64,000 nt of DNA. Origin: Sulfolobales archaeon. Lineage in GTDB: Archaea > Thermoproteota > Thermoprotei_A > Sulfolobales > NBVN01. The position numbers and the translations under genes are program-made. This document shows positions 23,982-32,655 of this stretch, piece by piece (the stretch's first letter is position 1; each line of letters opens with the position of its first letter). The stretch spans positions 1-64,000 of the forward strand of contig JAOAKA010000005.1 of NCBI GenBank assembly GCA_026413885.1, read 5' to 3'. Under the pieces are notes generated by a model. The model ran no database searches, was not told the origin of the DNA, and saw nothing but the letters and a program-made list of their open reading frames with translations.

Positions 23982-25574
23982 CTAGCAGATCTCCGTGAAG
24001 CTCACTTTAGAGCAATCTGCTAGTGTGCACACTCTCTCTTTAACTAAGTCAGGCCTAGACCAGTAGTACCTGCTGCACGTAAAGACTAATACACTACTTC
24101 CAGTACTACTTACTAGCTTAGCTATAGCTCTAAACATCTTATCGAGAATCTTCCTAGATGAAGCATCTGAGATCTCACACTGAGAGTACGGGTAGGTGTA
24201 CGAAATTTCCAGTGGGACTAAATCAAAAAACGGTAGGTATACCAACTTTACGTAGTGGTCTGGGTCTTCACCCTCTTCACGTAGTACTTCAAGTACTCTT
24301 CTATAGATCTTGGACTCAATGAAAGGCTTGTCTCCGATGTCTCCCGGGAAGATCAGTAGTGGTTTAGTAATGCTACTCGAAATTACGTGTCTGCAGTATT
24401 CTTCTAGAAAAACTCTATGTCTAACTAGCTCCGGTCTATAGTAGGAGGTATATTCAACGAGGAATAAACCTCTGCCGGCACCTCTGAATCTACTATCTAA
24501 CCTCTCTATCCAGCTAACGTACTTAATTAATCTCTCAAAAGCATCTCTAGCTGCTGGGTGAGATCTAGCCAACCTCTCTAAAAGCTCCCACAGCCTCCCC
24601 TCCTTAATAGCTTCCTTAACCTCTCTCACACTCTTAGCAATAACACTGAGATTATGTTCAGCTAGTAGTCTAACTCTCTCTTCCTTACTCATATCTAGTA
24701 AGTCTCTTGGTTCATACCTACTACATACTGAGCAACTGCAGGGGAAGTAGCTTAAGGCACTGAGTTTGAGAGTTCCATACTCAGTTATATATCTACCGCC
24801 TTCAGCGTAGAGAATATAGGAGGCAGAGTCGAAGGAATCTATCCCCATAGCTACTGCGAATGGAATTAGCAGGGGGTGTCCACCACCAAATAAGTGAGTA
24901 GGTTTATCTACAGGTATCGTAGATTTAACTGTAAACACCATATCTATAACCTTCCCGAAGTCGTATTTCTCGAGAGCTCTAACCGGGCTACCGACTGCGT
25001 ATATATCGTAGAACTCCGATAGCTTTCTAGACTCTAGAGCACTCCACTTAAGTACGTCTAGGTGGATCCCGCCTTGAACTGGGAGAACCCAAGCGATCTT
25101 ATCGGAGCTACGTCTAACTACTTCTAGTGATAGATAGGCCCTTCTGAGGGTTTCTTCAACACTTAATCTCGCTTCATCTCTAGTTGCTGTATCACTAGTT
25201 GGAATATCTACGATAACAGCTATATCCGGCTCTAAGACTTCCTCATATTCCGCTAGCTCTACCGGGTCTATTGCTACCTTATCAGCACCGTAGACAAGTA
25301 GCTGGTAAGCCCCGGAGTCAGTCATTACTACCCCACTAAAGTTCAGTACTTCATGCACTCTAGCTGCTCTACTCTCCAGCTTCTTTTTGATTATGTAGGC
25401 GTTAGTTATAACTTGCCTAAACCCTAACCCCACTATCTTCTCTAGAGGTAGGTCTTCAGACTGCTTAAACGGGTGAACTACAGGGAAAAAGACCGGGGTT
25501 TCTAGAGTTCCAGACCTTAGCTCTAGCTTAGCTATTCTGCCGGCTAGGTCTTTATCTCTGAGCTCGAAGTTCAA
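23982..25574 (-). CDS. tgtA: Archaeosine tRNA-guanine transglycosylase, catalytic subunit
   Basis: A 530-residue enzyme that exchanges G15 of tRNA for preQ0. The TIM-barrel domain shows TPVFFPVVHPFKQSEDLP, the nucleophile region VVMTDSGAYQLLVYG and HLFGGGHPLLIPFAVAMGIDSFDSASY. The zinc site is FPCSCSVCS, with a downstream His. The C1 domain follows to residue 530, but the C2 and PUA domains are missing and are encoded by the next gene downstream. It overlaps the Lsm gene by 4 nt. Confidence 0.92.
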   Translation of the reverse strand: MNFELRDKDLAGRIAKLELRSGTLETPVFFPVVHPFKQSEDLPLEKIVGLGFRQVITNAYIIKKKLESRAARVHEVLNFSGVVMTDSGAYQLLVYGADKVAIDPVELAEYEEVLEPDIAVIVDIPTSDTATRDEARLSVEETLRRAYLSLEVVRRSSDKIAWVLPVQGGIHLDVLKWSALESRKLSEFYDIYAVGSPVRALEKYDFGKVIDMVFTVKSTIPVDKPTHLFGGGHPLLIPFAVAMGIDSFDSASYILYAEGGRYITEYGTLKLSALSYFPCSCSVCSRYEPRDLLDMSKEERVRLLAEHNLSVIAKSVREVKEAIKEGRLWELLERLARSHPAARDAFERLIKYVSWIERLDSRFRGAGRGLFLVEYTSYYRPELVRHRVFLEEYCRHVISSSITKPLLIFPGDIGDKPFIESKIYRRVLEVLREEGEDPDHYVKLVYLPFFDLVPLEISYTYPYSQCEISDASSRKILDKMFRAIAKLVSSTGSSVLVFTCSRYYWSRPDLVKERVCTLADCSKVSFTEIC

Positions 25575-26026
25575 CTCCCAGACGTCCTCGGCTTAGACTT
25601 ACTCTCCAAATACTCCTGCCAGACACTGTACAGCTTCTCAGCAAATGGCCCGGACCCCTCAACACCTTTCTCACTAACTACATATCTATCTAGAAATCTC
25701 ACAACATTAGATATCTCATCTACTTTAACTGCGTCTGGTCTTACTTTAAGTCTATCTACAGCGTACGCAGCAAATTCCTTAGCGTTAAAAACAGCTTTCT
25801 CCTTCAGAATTATTTCAGAGATCCTACTCCCACTAACAAATACCTTAGGTAGCTCACTACCACTAGAGTCTCTAACGTCTTCAAGCACTAAATGTAGTGT
25901 TAGACCATCTACATCAATACCCTTCAGTCTTCCCTCATATCTAGTTCCATCAGACAGTCTTACGAGTATTACATGATCTAGTAGTGAGTATAGCTCCTGC
26001 CTCAGTCTTCTAGTGGCTTCACTCAT
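25571..26026 (-). CDS. Lsm/Sm-like protein with C-terminal extension (SmAP3 type)
   Basis: A 151-residue protein. Residues about 8-75 form an Sm fold: LYSLLDHVILVRLSDGTRYEGRL with the DG turn of Sm1, then ISEIILKE as Sm2. A second domain of about 70 residues (residues 80-140) follows, as in archaeal SmAP3 and eukaryotic LSm12-like proteins. Such proteins form rings that bind RNA, but SmAP3 has an unknown job. Translational coupling to tgtA, 4 nt overlap, suggests a link with tRNA metabolism. Confidence 0.8.
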   Translation of the reverse strand: MSEATRRLRQELYSLLDHVILVRLSDGTRYEGRLKGIDVDGLTLHLVLEDVRDSSGSELPKVFVSGSRISEIILKEKAVFNAKEFAAYAVDRLKVRPDAVKVDEISNVVRFLDRYVVSEKGVEGSGPFAEKLYSVWQEYLESKSKPRTSGS

Positions 26027-26070
26027 TTCCGCTACCCAGAACTAGCTGTAGACTATATTATATGCTCTAA

Positions 26071-26874
26071 CTAGGTGGAGACGCCGAGAGTTGACTTCAG
26101 ATCCCTCACTTTACTGAGTAGAGCATCACACTCAGCTAGCCCTCTACACGCTACTTCAGCTACAACGTAGAGAGGTTTTACAGCTGCGATAAACTCTGCT
26201 AGCTCGCTAACTCTGAGAATACCTCGACCTGGGAGGAAGTGTTTATCGGAGAGACCATCGTTATCGTGTAGGTGTACAGCTCTAACTAAAGCTCCGAGCT
26301 GCTTGCGGAATTCTTCAATAGGTACTCTAGCCACTAGAGCGTGTCCAACATCGACACAGACTCCAACGTTTGCTGTATCTACCGATCTTAAGATTTCAGC
26401 TAGCCACCTCGGTGAGCTACCTATGTGTACCGAACTAGTGGTATTCTCGACTAGAATAAGTGAGTTACCGCCTACTGATTCAGCTATGTTTTTAATAAAT
26501 CTAGCTGCTGTGTAGATAGACTTTTCAGATGCGGGGAGTTCCGGGAGGTGTGTAACGTAGAAGTTTACACCGAGTCTATCGAGAATCCTAATCCACTTGA
26601 AGAATCTACTTAATGTTGAAGCCAGACTTAATTCATCAACACCAATTCTATCGTAGGGGAGGTGAATAGAGAACACCTCAAGAGAGTGTCTAGATACTAC
26701 TTCAGCAACTCTATTTAACTCAGCGAATTCTCTAACACTATTAACTAGGAAGTTAGTGTAGCTTACCTCAATAGCTCTAAAACCTCTCGAAGTTAGTCTC
26801 TCAATAGCTTTAGATGGGGGAAGACTTAAGTACACCATAGTCGATATACTAAGTTTATACATACTCCCACTCAC
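26071..26874 (-). CDS. TIM-barrel sugar isomerase/epimerase-like or endonuclease IV-like
   Basis: A 267-residue protein of the xylose isomerase-like TIM barrel superfamily (AP_endonuc_2). Metal-ligand regions are VLAENT-like ILVENTTSS (Glu), VCVDVGHALV (Asp and His), AVHLHDNDG (His and Asp) and VVAEVA (Glu). All four are present, so a metal-dependent activity is likely. Sequence alone does not separate a sugar-phosphate isomerase from an endonuclease IV-type enzyme, but the short length and the HLHDND motif fit isomerase/epimerase annotations better. Confidence 0.75.
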   Translation of the reverse strand: MSGSMYKLSISTMVYLSLPPSKAIERLTSRGFRAIEVSYTNFLVNSVREFAELNRVAEVVSRHSLEVFSIHLPYDRIGVDELSLASTLSRFFKWIRILDRLGVNFYVTHLPELPASEKSIYTAARFIKNIAESVGGNSLILVENTTSSVHIGSSPRWLAEILRSVDTANVGVCVDVGHALVARVPIEEFRKQLGALVRAVHLHDNDGLSDKHFLPGRGILRVSELAEFIAAVKPLYVVAEVACRGLAECDALLSKVRDLKSTLGVST

Positions 26875-26889
26875 ATCGCAGTCTACACT

Positions 26890-27282
26890 CTACGCCTTCT
26901 TAGCGAGCTTCACTGCTTTCCTCCTAGTTCCAGTAGTAGCTACAGGCACTACGATCACTTTAACCCCACCGATATCTCTAATTAGCGATAGCACTAAGAA
27001 GACGTGGTTTCTCCACAGGTGTTTAAATCCTAAAATACCTACGCCCTCAGATTCATCGTAGTATATGAGAGAGGGTCTTACAGACCCGTAGCCTAGAAAT
27101 CCGAAGAGGTGCTGGCTCCTCATTTTTATTGCTTCTTCAACATGGCTCCTCTTAATGTTAGATAGCTCTCCGGAGATAGCTATAATTTCAAATACTAGAT
27201 ACCTCTTTCTAGGTTTTACGAGCTTACTCTTACGTATACTGAGAGCAGCTCTAACTATAGCCGCGGCTTTCTTTGACTTCAA
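26890..27282 (-). CDS. rnp2: RNase P protein component Pop5 (Rnp2)
   Basis: A 130-residue Pop5/Rpp14 family protein that works with Rpp30 in archaeal RNase P. It shows RKRYLVFEIIA at the first strand and EEAIKMRSQHLFGFLGYG. Later GVGILGFKHLWRNHVFLVLSLI and IVVPVATTGTRRKAV follow. The TTG start at 27282 has no clear ribosome site, but the first strand fits. It lies 70 bp downstream of the Rpp30 gene in the same direction, as in many archaeal RNase P clusters. Confidence 0.9.
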   Translation of the reverse strand: MKSKKAAAIVRAALSIRKSKLVKPRKRYLVFEIIAISGELSNIKRSHVEEAIKMRSQHLFGFLGYGSVRPSLIYYDESEGVGILGFKHLWRNHVFLVLSLIRDIGGVKVIVVPVATTGTRRKAVKLAKKA

Positions 27283-27352
27283 CCACGAGGAGATACTGAA
27301 GTATAGAGATAGAAGTGAGAGAGCTAGAGCCGCAGAGACTACTAGTAAGACT

Positions 27353-27949
27353 TCAGACAGTGTTTACCACCAGCTCTCTAGGTACTTTAAAAACAGCTTT
27401 AGCAGCGAGACCTTCAGGCACACCTAGAACGGAGATCAATGCGTGCATAGCTGTTGGATGCACTAAGCTCGGTAGGTCTACAGCACCACTACACACGTAG
27501 ACCTCTAACTTACCGCGTGTGTAGAGTCTCAGCAGTAGGTGGTAGTAGTCTATAGAGTCTCCACTGAGTATTCTGCGGAGTACTTCAGCGAACTCTATCT
27601 CTACCGGGGTCTTCAAACCTATCACCCTCCTCAGAAAGTCCTTACTTAAACTGGTAAGTTGAGTGAAGTCTATCTTAACACTGTCTATAGCTCCAGAAAG
27701 CTTTGGATAGAACTTCAGGTCTTCTCCAGAGCTTACGAGTAGCACCTTAAGCCCTCTCACATTTCGATGTTTATCTACAGTGTCTCTAGAGAGTTCGTAT
27801 CTAGGGACGACTCTGACCCCTCCTACCTCCCTAACTGAATCCACTTCTCTAGAAGCTATTGCTCTATATCCAAATCTATAGGCGTGTTTAGCTACAGCTT
27901 CATCTACTACACCTCTAAAGCAGAGATCAGCTGTCACAACTCCCCCCAA
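27353..27949 (-). CDS. rnp3: RNase P protein component Rpp30 (Rnp3)
   Basis: A 198-residue TIM-barrel-like Rpp30 protein. Recognisable parts are DLCFRGVVDEAVAKHAYRFG, VDSVKIDFTQLTSLSKDFL, TPVEIEFAEVLRRIL and the C-terminal VCSGAVDLPSLVHPTAMHAL. Length is typical. It overlaps the upstream RNA-binding protein gene by 23 nt, giving an L15e, RNA-binding protein, Rpp30, Pop5 order that is widely conserved in archaea. Confidence 0.9.
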   Translation of the reverse strand: MGGVVTADLCFRGVVDEAVAKHAYRFGYRAIASREVDSVREVGGVRVVPRYELSRDTVDKHRNVRGLKVLLVSSGEDLKFYPKLSGAIDSVKIDFTQLTSLSKDFLRRVIGLKTPVEIEFAEVLRRILSGDSIDYYHLLLRLYTRGKLEVYVCSGAVDLPSLVHPTAMHALISVLGVPEGLAAKAVFKVPRELVVNTV

Positions 27950-28379
27950 TATCCCTCAAGACAGCTCCTAGCTCTTTATAGCGCACGCCTTCGAAGGAAG
28001 CAACTACTTTCACTACATCACTTCCTTCACTCAGTACGTATTTACCTAGGTGGAGGTCTTGCTTACTCAGTCTGAAGTGGAGTCTAGCTCTCCTCTCTTC
28101 GACCCTGCTTTCAAGTGTAGTAAGCAAGATATCTCGGTCTACCTTACTTAAACTACAGAGAATGTGCTTCAAAACCTCTGTAGCTACATTCTTACTTATC
28201 GACAGCTTTACCTGCTTGATAATATTTCCATAGTAGCCTTCGAGTATCTGAGTTCTTAAGTGTTGTGCGAGTACTTGTCTGAGATTAGCTGGTACTACGT
28301 TTAGTAGAGTTTGCAGGACTTTTTCATCATCTTCCGTTGAGTGTATGAAGACAGAGAGCTCTAGAGATATCTTCACCAT
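27927..28379 (-). CDS. RNA-binding protein of the DUF54/predicted exosome-associated family
   Basis: A 150-residue protein of PF01877 (RNA_binding). The N-terminal strand is ISLELSVFIHSTEDDEKVLQ and the central LEGYYGNIIKQVKLSIS is characteristic. A late motif HFRLSKQDLHLGKYVL is also present. The family is predicted to act with the exosome or RNase P because its gene is always found among these neighbours, but its biochemical role remains unclear. Starts 10 bp after the L15e stop. Confidence 0.85.
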   Translation of the reverse strand: MVKISLELSVFIHSTEDDEKVLQTLLNVVPANLRQVLAQHLRTQILEGYYGNIIKQVKLSISKNVATEVLKHILCSLSKVDRDILLTTLESRVEERRARLHFRLSKQDLHLGKYVLSEGSDVVKVVASFEGVRYKELGAVLRDIGGSCDS

Positions 28380-28389
28380 AACTTTTCCG

Positions 28390-29061
28390 CTACTTTTCGT
28401 AGCCTAAGTCCTCCAGTAGTTCTTGAGGAACTATGAGTCTAGCTCCTCTAGATGCTTCATGTCTCTTCTTGAGATCTCTCTCTTTCTGCTTCTTCTTCCA
28501 CTTGTAGTGGTGGGTTTCCTTTAGACCTCTACTCTTCAGTAAGCCCCTCATTCTGCGGCCGGCCATGGTCTTACCTCTAAAGACTCTACCCCTCTGGCTC
28601 GAGTCAGCTACCCATCTAATATCTGGGTCTGCTAGCACTGATGGGTGGTGGGGGTCTACGAGTACGACTTCGTAGTACTTATACATACCGTCTTCTCCTA
28701 CGTAGTAACTTCCGAGCACCTCTAAGTTGGGAAACCTTCTATTAGCTCTTTCTTCAGCCACTAGCTGAGTAGACTTCTCTGGAGCATATCCGTAGACACC
28801 CATCCTCTTAGGTCTTCTGCCGGAGCTCGGTCTCGGTCTATTTAGACCTCCCTTCCTTATTCTAACTCTAGCAACTACGAAGCCTATCTTAGCTTCGTAA
28901 CCTATAGCTCTAGCTCTATCTAACCTAGTTGGCTTCTCCACTCTAACAACCGCCGGCTCCCTCCTCCACTTAATCAGTCTCTCCTTCATAACCTCAGCTA
29001 GAAGACCTTCGTAAGGCTTCTTCCAGTATTCAGCGATATAGTGATACATAGATCTTGCCAT
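28390..29061 (-). CDS. rpl15e: Ribosomal protein L15e
   Basis: A 223-residue, strongly basic ribosomal protein of the archaeal/eukaryal large subunit. Conserved parts are [53 protein letters not shown] and a basic tail. It is the first gene of a unit with the RNA-binding protein, Rpp30 and Pop5. A TATA element lies at 29093-29101. Confidence 0.97.
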   Translation of the reverse strand: MARSMYHYIAEYWKKPYEGLLAEVMKERLIKWRREPAVVRVEKPTRLDRARAIGYEAKIGFVVARVRIRKGGLNRPRPSSGRRPKRMGVYGYAPEKSTQLVAEERANRRFPNLEVLGSYYVGEDGMYKYYEVVLVDPHHPSVLADPDIRWVADSSQRGRVFRGKTMAGRRMRGLLKSRGLKETHHYKWKKKQKERDLKKRHEASRGARLIVPQELLEDLGYEK

Positions 29062-29092
29062 CTACGTTGCCTAAGTGTAGAAATGCGGAGCA

Positions 29093-29101
29093 GCTTAAAA
29101 G
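29093..29101 (-). promoter_or_regulatory. TATA box for L15e-RNase P unit
   Basis: On the minus strand the sequence reads CTTTTAAGC, 32 nt before the ATG of the L15e gene. This fits a strong archaeal promoter with a leader of only a few bases. Confidence 0.6.
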
Positions 29102-29258
29102 CGTTCAGAAACCGCCTTAAAGAAAAGCTAGTTCAGCTTCTCAAATACTCTACTGGGAGAGCCTGCTGACATAGCCCGGTGAAGACATGTTTAAGAATGT
29201 AGAAGTGGGGAGACCATAGCCTGCTTCCTAGAGGTCCGAGAGGTTTAATCAACCCTAG

Positions 29259-29268
29259 TTTTATACTT
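29259..29268 (+). promoter_or_regulatory. TATA box for AGOG glycosylase
   Basis: GTTTTATACT at about 29259-29268 lies 26-35 nt upstream of the GTG start at 29294. The spacing suggests a leaderless or nearly leaderless transcript. The rest of 29062-29293 between divergent genes shows no gene. Confidence 0.5.
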
Positions 29269-29293
29269 CATAGAGTCAAACACTTTAGAGTCA

Positions 29294-30145
29294 GTGTTTT
29301 CTTATTCCCTTCTTAAAACCCATAGAGTAGGGAGCTATCTGTCTGAGTGCTCGATAACGTGGGAACAAGCTAGAAAAGTAGTCTCTCTACTGCGGGACAT
29401 ATCGCTGAGAGATGTATTGGAGGTTGAGAAAGTAGATCCTCAATACATATCTACAGCAGCTATCTGTGCTTCAAAAGGTATTGACGGTGCTATCTCAGTT
29501 TTTCTAGCAGCTCTAGCTGCGTACCAGCTGAGGTGTAGTGGAGAAGAATACTGGAGGAGATTTGCTGAGCACTACGTAAGGGAGGTAGGCGTTGAAGACC
29601 CTATTGAGAAGGTTTCAAGTTTTATACTTAAAGATAGCTGTAGTTCTTTTCTACGCGACGTTAAGGTAGCTAGAGTAAAGAAGTTCACCAGCTACCTAGG
29701 TCGTGTAAGCGAGCTAATATCTAGCTGTAACTTCCATCAGCTGTGGCATCTGACGGCTAGAGTACTTAATTCAGACTCTGAAAGTAAGACAGTAGTATTT
29801 GCTGTAAAGATGGGGTACTACAGTGGGAGAGCGCTGGAATTATGCAGAGATCCTCTACCAATGGATATACCTATTCCCGTGGATTCTAGAGTAGGTAAAG
29901 CATCGCTAAACCTCGGACTAGTTTCAGCTAGATCTGTAGAAGAAGCTATCAGTAAGTGTAGACGCCAGATTGTCGCTGTGTGGAGGCATATAGGAGAGAT
30001 GCTGAAGATACCTCCAATCCACCTAGACACACTAATTTGGGCTCTTCAAAACTCTGAAACAATGAGTAGTGCTCTAACTAGAGTGAGTACAAAGCAGGCG
30101 GCAGAAGCTCTACTGAGATTTCAGAGAGCTATTCTCTCCAGGTAA
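29294..30145 (+). CDS. Archaeal 8-oxoguanine DNA glycosylase/lyase (AGOG)
   Basis: A 283-residue HhH-GPD superfamily enzyme of the AGOG type (DUF1886), which removes 8-oxoguanine from DNA. Diagnostic parts are KTVVFAVKMGYYSGRAL, which carries the nucleophilic Lys, and PMDIPIPVDSRV, which carries the catalytic Asp. IPPIHLDTLIW follows near the C-terminus. The length is slightly above the 250-270 usual for the family, because of an N-terminal extension. GTG start. Monocistronic between divergent L15e and downstream TIP49. Confidence 0.88.
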   Translation: MFSYSLLKTHRVGSYLSECSITWEQARKVVSLLRDISLRDVLEVEKVDPQYISTAAICASKGIDGAISVFLAALAAYQLRCSGEEYWRRFAEHYVREVGVEDPIEKVSSFILKDSCSSFLRDVKVARVKKFTSYLGRVSELISSCNFHQLWHLTARVLNSDSESKTVVFAVKMGYYSGRALELCRDPLPMDIPIPVDSRVGKASLNLGLVSARSVEEAISKCRRQIVAVWRHIGEMLKIPPIHLDTLIWALQNSETMSSALTRVSTKQAAEALLRFQRAILSR

Positions 30146-30187
30146 GTGAGGGGGTAGTGAGCGTGTCGTCGAGCTCTAGGTGGTAGT

Positions 30188-30207
30188 GCTTATAAGTTAG
30201 ATATAAA
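30188..30207 (+). promoter_or_regulatory. Promoter region of TIP49-like gene
   Basis: Two AT-rich elements, GCTTATAAG (about 30187-30195) and GATATAAAT (about 30198-30206), precede the ATG at 30233. The second is at the right distance, about 27 nt, for a leaderless transcript. Confidence 0.45.
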
Positions 30208-30232
30208 TCTCTTAATTAACGGATGCAGCGCT

Positions 30233-31600
30233 ATGGGTGCTCAAATACGAGAGATTAAGCCGGCTAAGAGAGTAGTAGAAGTCGGTCTCCACAGTCACAT
30301 AAGAGGACTGGGACTCGACGAGAAAGGCGATCCTATAACTGTTGCTGACGGACTTGTAGGGCAGATTGAAGCTAGAAGGAGTGCTGCTGTAGTAGTAGGA
30401 CTCGTAAAGCAGGGTAAGTTTCAAGGTAAGGGTGTTCTCTTAGTAGGCCCACCTGGAACCGGTAAGACAGCTCTAGCATACGCTATGGCTAGAGAACTCG
30501 GTGAAGACACTCCTTTCGTCACACTTCACGCCTCTGAGGTATACTCTCTAGAAGCAAAGAAGACGGAAGTACTAATGAGAGCTGTTAGAAAAGCTATAGG
30601 TATTAGAATACGGGAAACACGTAGAGTTTACGAAGGCGCTATTAAAGAAATCAAGATAGCGTATGGGAAACACCCCTTTAACCCATACCTCAAGATACCG
30701 AAGGAGAGTAAGATAACTCTAGAAACTAAAGACGATAATCTCACACTAACTGTAGGAGAGGAAATCACTTCCCAGCTACTGAAGTTAGGAATTAAAAGAG
30801 GTGACTTAATATGGATAGACGCTGAAACAGGTGTAGTCCACAAGGTAGGTAGAGTTAAAGGTATTGAGAAAGCTAAATACTACGATGTTGACGTGTGGGA
30901 AGTATCTGAAGAACTACCTGGAGGTTCTGTAAAAAAGGAGAAGGAGATAACGAGAGTGTTTACGTTCAACGACCTCGATGTGGCTGTTGCCTCACAGAGA
31001 ATATCACTAATAGGTTTCCTAGGGGTGGAGTTGGAGAGAGAGATAGATGAAGAAATTAGGCGAACTGTTAATCTCCAGGTGAAGAAGTTAATAGATGAAG
31101 GAAGAGGTGAGCTAATACCGGGAGTTCTCTTCATAGATGACGTGCATATGTTGGACTTAGAGTGTTATGCGTTTCTATCTAAAATTATGGAGAGTGAGTT
31201 TGCCCCAATAATAATTATGGCTACTAATAGAGGTATAACTAAGATCTACGGAACAGATATAGAGTCACCACACGGAGTGCCTCTCGATATACTCGATAGA
31301 CTACTCATAATCCCTATGAGACCCTACACCAGAGAAGAAATAAGGGAGATAGTAAAGATAAGGTCTGAAGAAGAGGAGGTAGCACTAACTTCAGACGCAC
31401 TAGAAGCACTCACAGACCTAGGAGTTAGATACAGCTTGAGATACGCGATCCAGATTCTAAGACCTGCTAGTATAGTGGCGTCTAAAAAAGGTCGCAGTGA
31501 AGTTAAAGCAGAAGATGTTGAAGAAGTAAGTAAGTTATTTATAGATACGAGGAGAAGTATAGAATTCATAAGAGAATTTGAAGAAAAACTACTCAAGTAG
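30233..31600 (+). CDS. TIP49/RuvB-like AAA+ ATPase
   Basis: A 455-residue homologue of eukaryotic RuvBL1/RuvBL2 (TIP49/TIP48). The N-terminal HSHIRGLGLD leads to Walker A GPPGTGKTALAYAMA (about residues 73-87). The DII oligonucleotide-binding insertion spans about 130-290. Walker B is GVLFIDDVHMLD near residue 299 and the sensor region is IIMATNRG. The C-terminal lid has VRYSLRYAIQILRPA with the sensor 2 Arg. The second acidic Walker B residue is Asp (DDVH) instead of the Glu (DEVH) usual in the family. Archaeal function is unclear, possibly chromatin or snoRNP-like assembly. Confidence 0.93.
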   Translation: MGAQIREIKPAKRVVEVGLHSHIRGLGLDEKGDPITVADGLVGQIEARRSAAVVVGLVKQGKFQGKGVLLVGPPGTGKTALAYAMARELGEDTPFVTLHASEVYSLEAKKTEVLMRAVRKAIGIRIRETRRVYEGAIKEIKIAYGKHPFNPYLKIPKESKITLETKDDNLTLTVGEEITSQLLKLGIKRGDLIWIDAETGVVHKVGRVKGIEKAKYYDVDVWEVSEELPGGSVKKEKEITRVFTFNDLDVAVASQRISLIGFLGVELEREIDEEIRRTVNLQVKKLIDEGRGELIPGVLFIDDVHMLDLECYAFLSKIMESEFAPIIIMATNRGITKIYGTDIESPHGVPLDILDRLLIIPMRPYTREEIREIVKIRSEEEEVALTSDALEALTDLGVRYSLRYAIQILRPASIVASKKGRSEVKAEDVEEVSKLFIDTRRSIEFIREFEEKLLK

Positions 31601-31732
31601 CACTACTCTTTACTCCACCGTAGTTCACAAACCTACCTGAAGTAATTTAACTCAATGTATTTCCGCTATAAAAGTCTTAGAACACACTATGCTCTATAGC
31701 TCTACATATTTTATTTCCTCAGATAGAGAATT

Positions 31733-32293
31733 CTATATATCAGAAACTCCCTTCATATATAGGTATAGAGTAGCTTCTCTATAGCCGAGTGATACTCTCG
31801 TTATATGTATAGGTCTCCACCCAGGTATCTCGAAATCTAGTGTGATAACTCTAGCACCAAGTCTCAGCTCTTTCTCCAGTTTCGGTTTGAGAGCTCTATT
31901 AACAGATGTCAGCAGGTACATATAGACTATTGTAGCATCTCTAATACTCACGTTAAAGAAGTCATCGTTGACGAATGTGACCTGATCGAAGACCTTTAGC
32001 TTTTCAGCATTCTCTTTAGCTTTTCTCAGGAGTTCCGGATTTATTTCAACACAGACACCTTTAGCACCGTGTAGAGCAGCCTCAATAACTACTCTTCCAT
32101 CACCACAGCCCAGATCGTAGAATACGTCATTCTTCGTCGGCTTAGCTAACATGATTATATACGGAATAATTTCCTCTCTCGTTGGGACCCAGGGAGCTTG
32201 CGCAAGTGGGTGTGAGTAAGCCACTCCTAGTAGCACCCAGAGATCTTTAATCTCACTTAGACTTTTAAAGACGTCTTCATCCACGTAGCTCAC
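31733..32293 (-). CDS. Protein-lysine methyltransferase, aKMT4-like
   Basis: A 186-residue class I methyltransferase closely resembling crenarchaeal aKMT4, which methylates many lysines on cellular proteins. Motif I is DVFYDLGCGDGRVVIEAALHG-like (YDLGCGDGRVV), followed by KGVCVEINPELLRKA. The DOT1-like segment is VTFVNDDFFNVSIRDATIV, then YLLTSVNRALKPKLEKEL. The WRPIHITRV end matches as well. GTG start with GGTGAG overlapping it. An extra N-terminal stretch of about 25 residues is seen compared with the 160-residue Sulfolobus protein. Confidence 0.85.
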   Translation of the reverse strand: MSYVDEDVFKSLSEIKDLWVLLGVAYSHPLAQAPWVPTREEIIPYIIMLAKPTKNDVFYDLGCGDGRVVIEAALHGAKGVCVEINPELLRKAKENAEKLKVFDQVTFVNDDFFNVSIRDATIVYMYLLTSVNRALKPKLEKELRLGARVITLDFEIPGWRPIHITRVSLGYREATLYLYMKGVSDI

Positions 32294-32296
32294 CTC

Positions 32297-32429
32297 ACTC
32301 TCGAGTCGTACTGAAATCTGTAGTTACTACTAGCAGTATGTTCAGTATCCACACCACTACTAGCAGTAATATCTAGCTTACTTAAGCTAGATATATTATC
32401 TAGCTTAACTAGCTAACTAACTCGAGAGT
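32297..32429. repeat. Repeat-rich structured region flanked by inverted repeats
   Basis: Upstream of the aKMT4-like gene, a 10-bp perfect inverted repeat (ACTCTCGAGT at 32297-32306 and ACTCGAGAGT at 32420-32429) encloses several elements. These are two 13-bp direct repeats ACTACTAGCAGTA (32326-32338 and 32356-32368). Also present is an 11-bp hairpin, ATATCTAGCTT/AAGCTAGATAT (32369-32379 and 32384-32394), and a third partial copy TATCTAGCTTA at 32397-32407. No frame is open across it. It could be an operator array, a structured RNA leader or a tiny mobile-element-like unit. Confidence 0.7.
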
Positions 32430-32452
32430 ATCTCACTGTAACTGTAAGGAGA

Positions 32453-32626
32453 TTAAGTTAGAACGATATGTCTTACTTTTATTTTATTCGTCTCTAAACC
32501 GTTATCTTCGAGATATCTAATTAGAGCACGCCTTATTATCTCAGATCTACTGAGACCTGTGTTCTTAGCTACCGAGTCTAGAGTAGATAGAAGAGATTCA
32601 TCTATCTTAAGTGATATGACTCTCAG
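32453..32626 (-). CDS. Ribbon-helix-helix (CopG-type) regulator with CTG start
   Basis: A 57-residue protein not visible to ATG/GTG/TTG searches. It reads RVISLKIDESLLSTLDSVA, then KNTGLSRSEIIRRALIRYL, the exact ribbon, helix A, turn and helix B layout of CopG/Arc-like DNA-binding proteins. The frame opens after a TGA only four codons upstream, and the only plausible start is CTG at 32624-32626. GGTGA lies 6 nt before it. A TATA-like TTATAAG (minus strand, about 32658-32664) is about 35 nt upstream. It diverges from another ribbon-helix-helix gene. Confidence 0.75.
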   Translation of the reverse strand: MRVISLKIDESLLSTLDSVAKNTGLSRSEIIRRALIRYLEDNGLETNKIKVRHIVLT

Positions 32627-32655
32627 CCCGCTTCACCAAAATACCGTAAGTGACC

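Noticed and set aside
29150-29235. Possible sRNA between L15e and AGOG (GGTGAAGA and CTGA motifs)
   Set aside because: The CTGA lies before rather than after the C-like box, and no paired D box follows, so it does not fit a C/D layout.
32326-32394. Repeats as a CRISPR array
   Set aside because: Only two 13-bp direct repeats with a 17-bp spacer; no array or cas genes.
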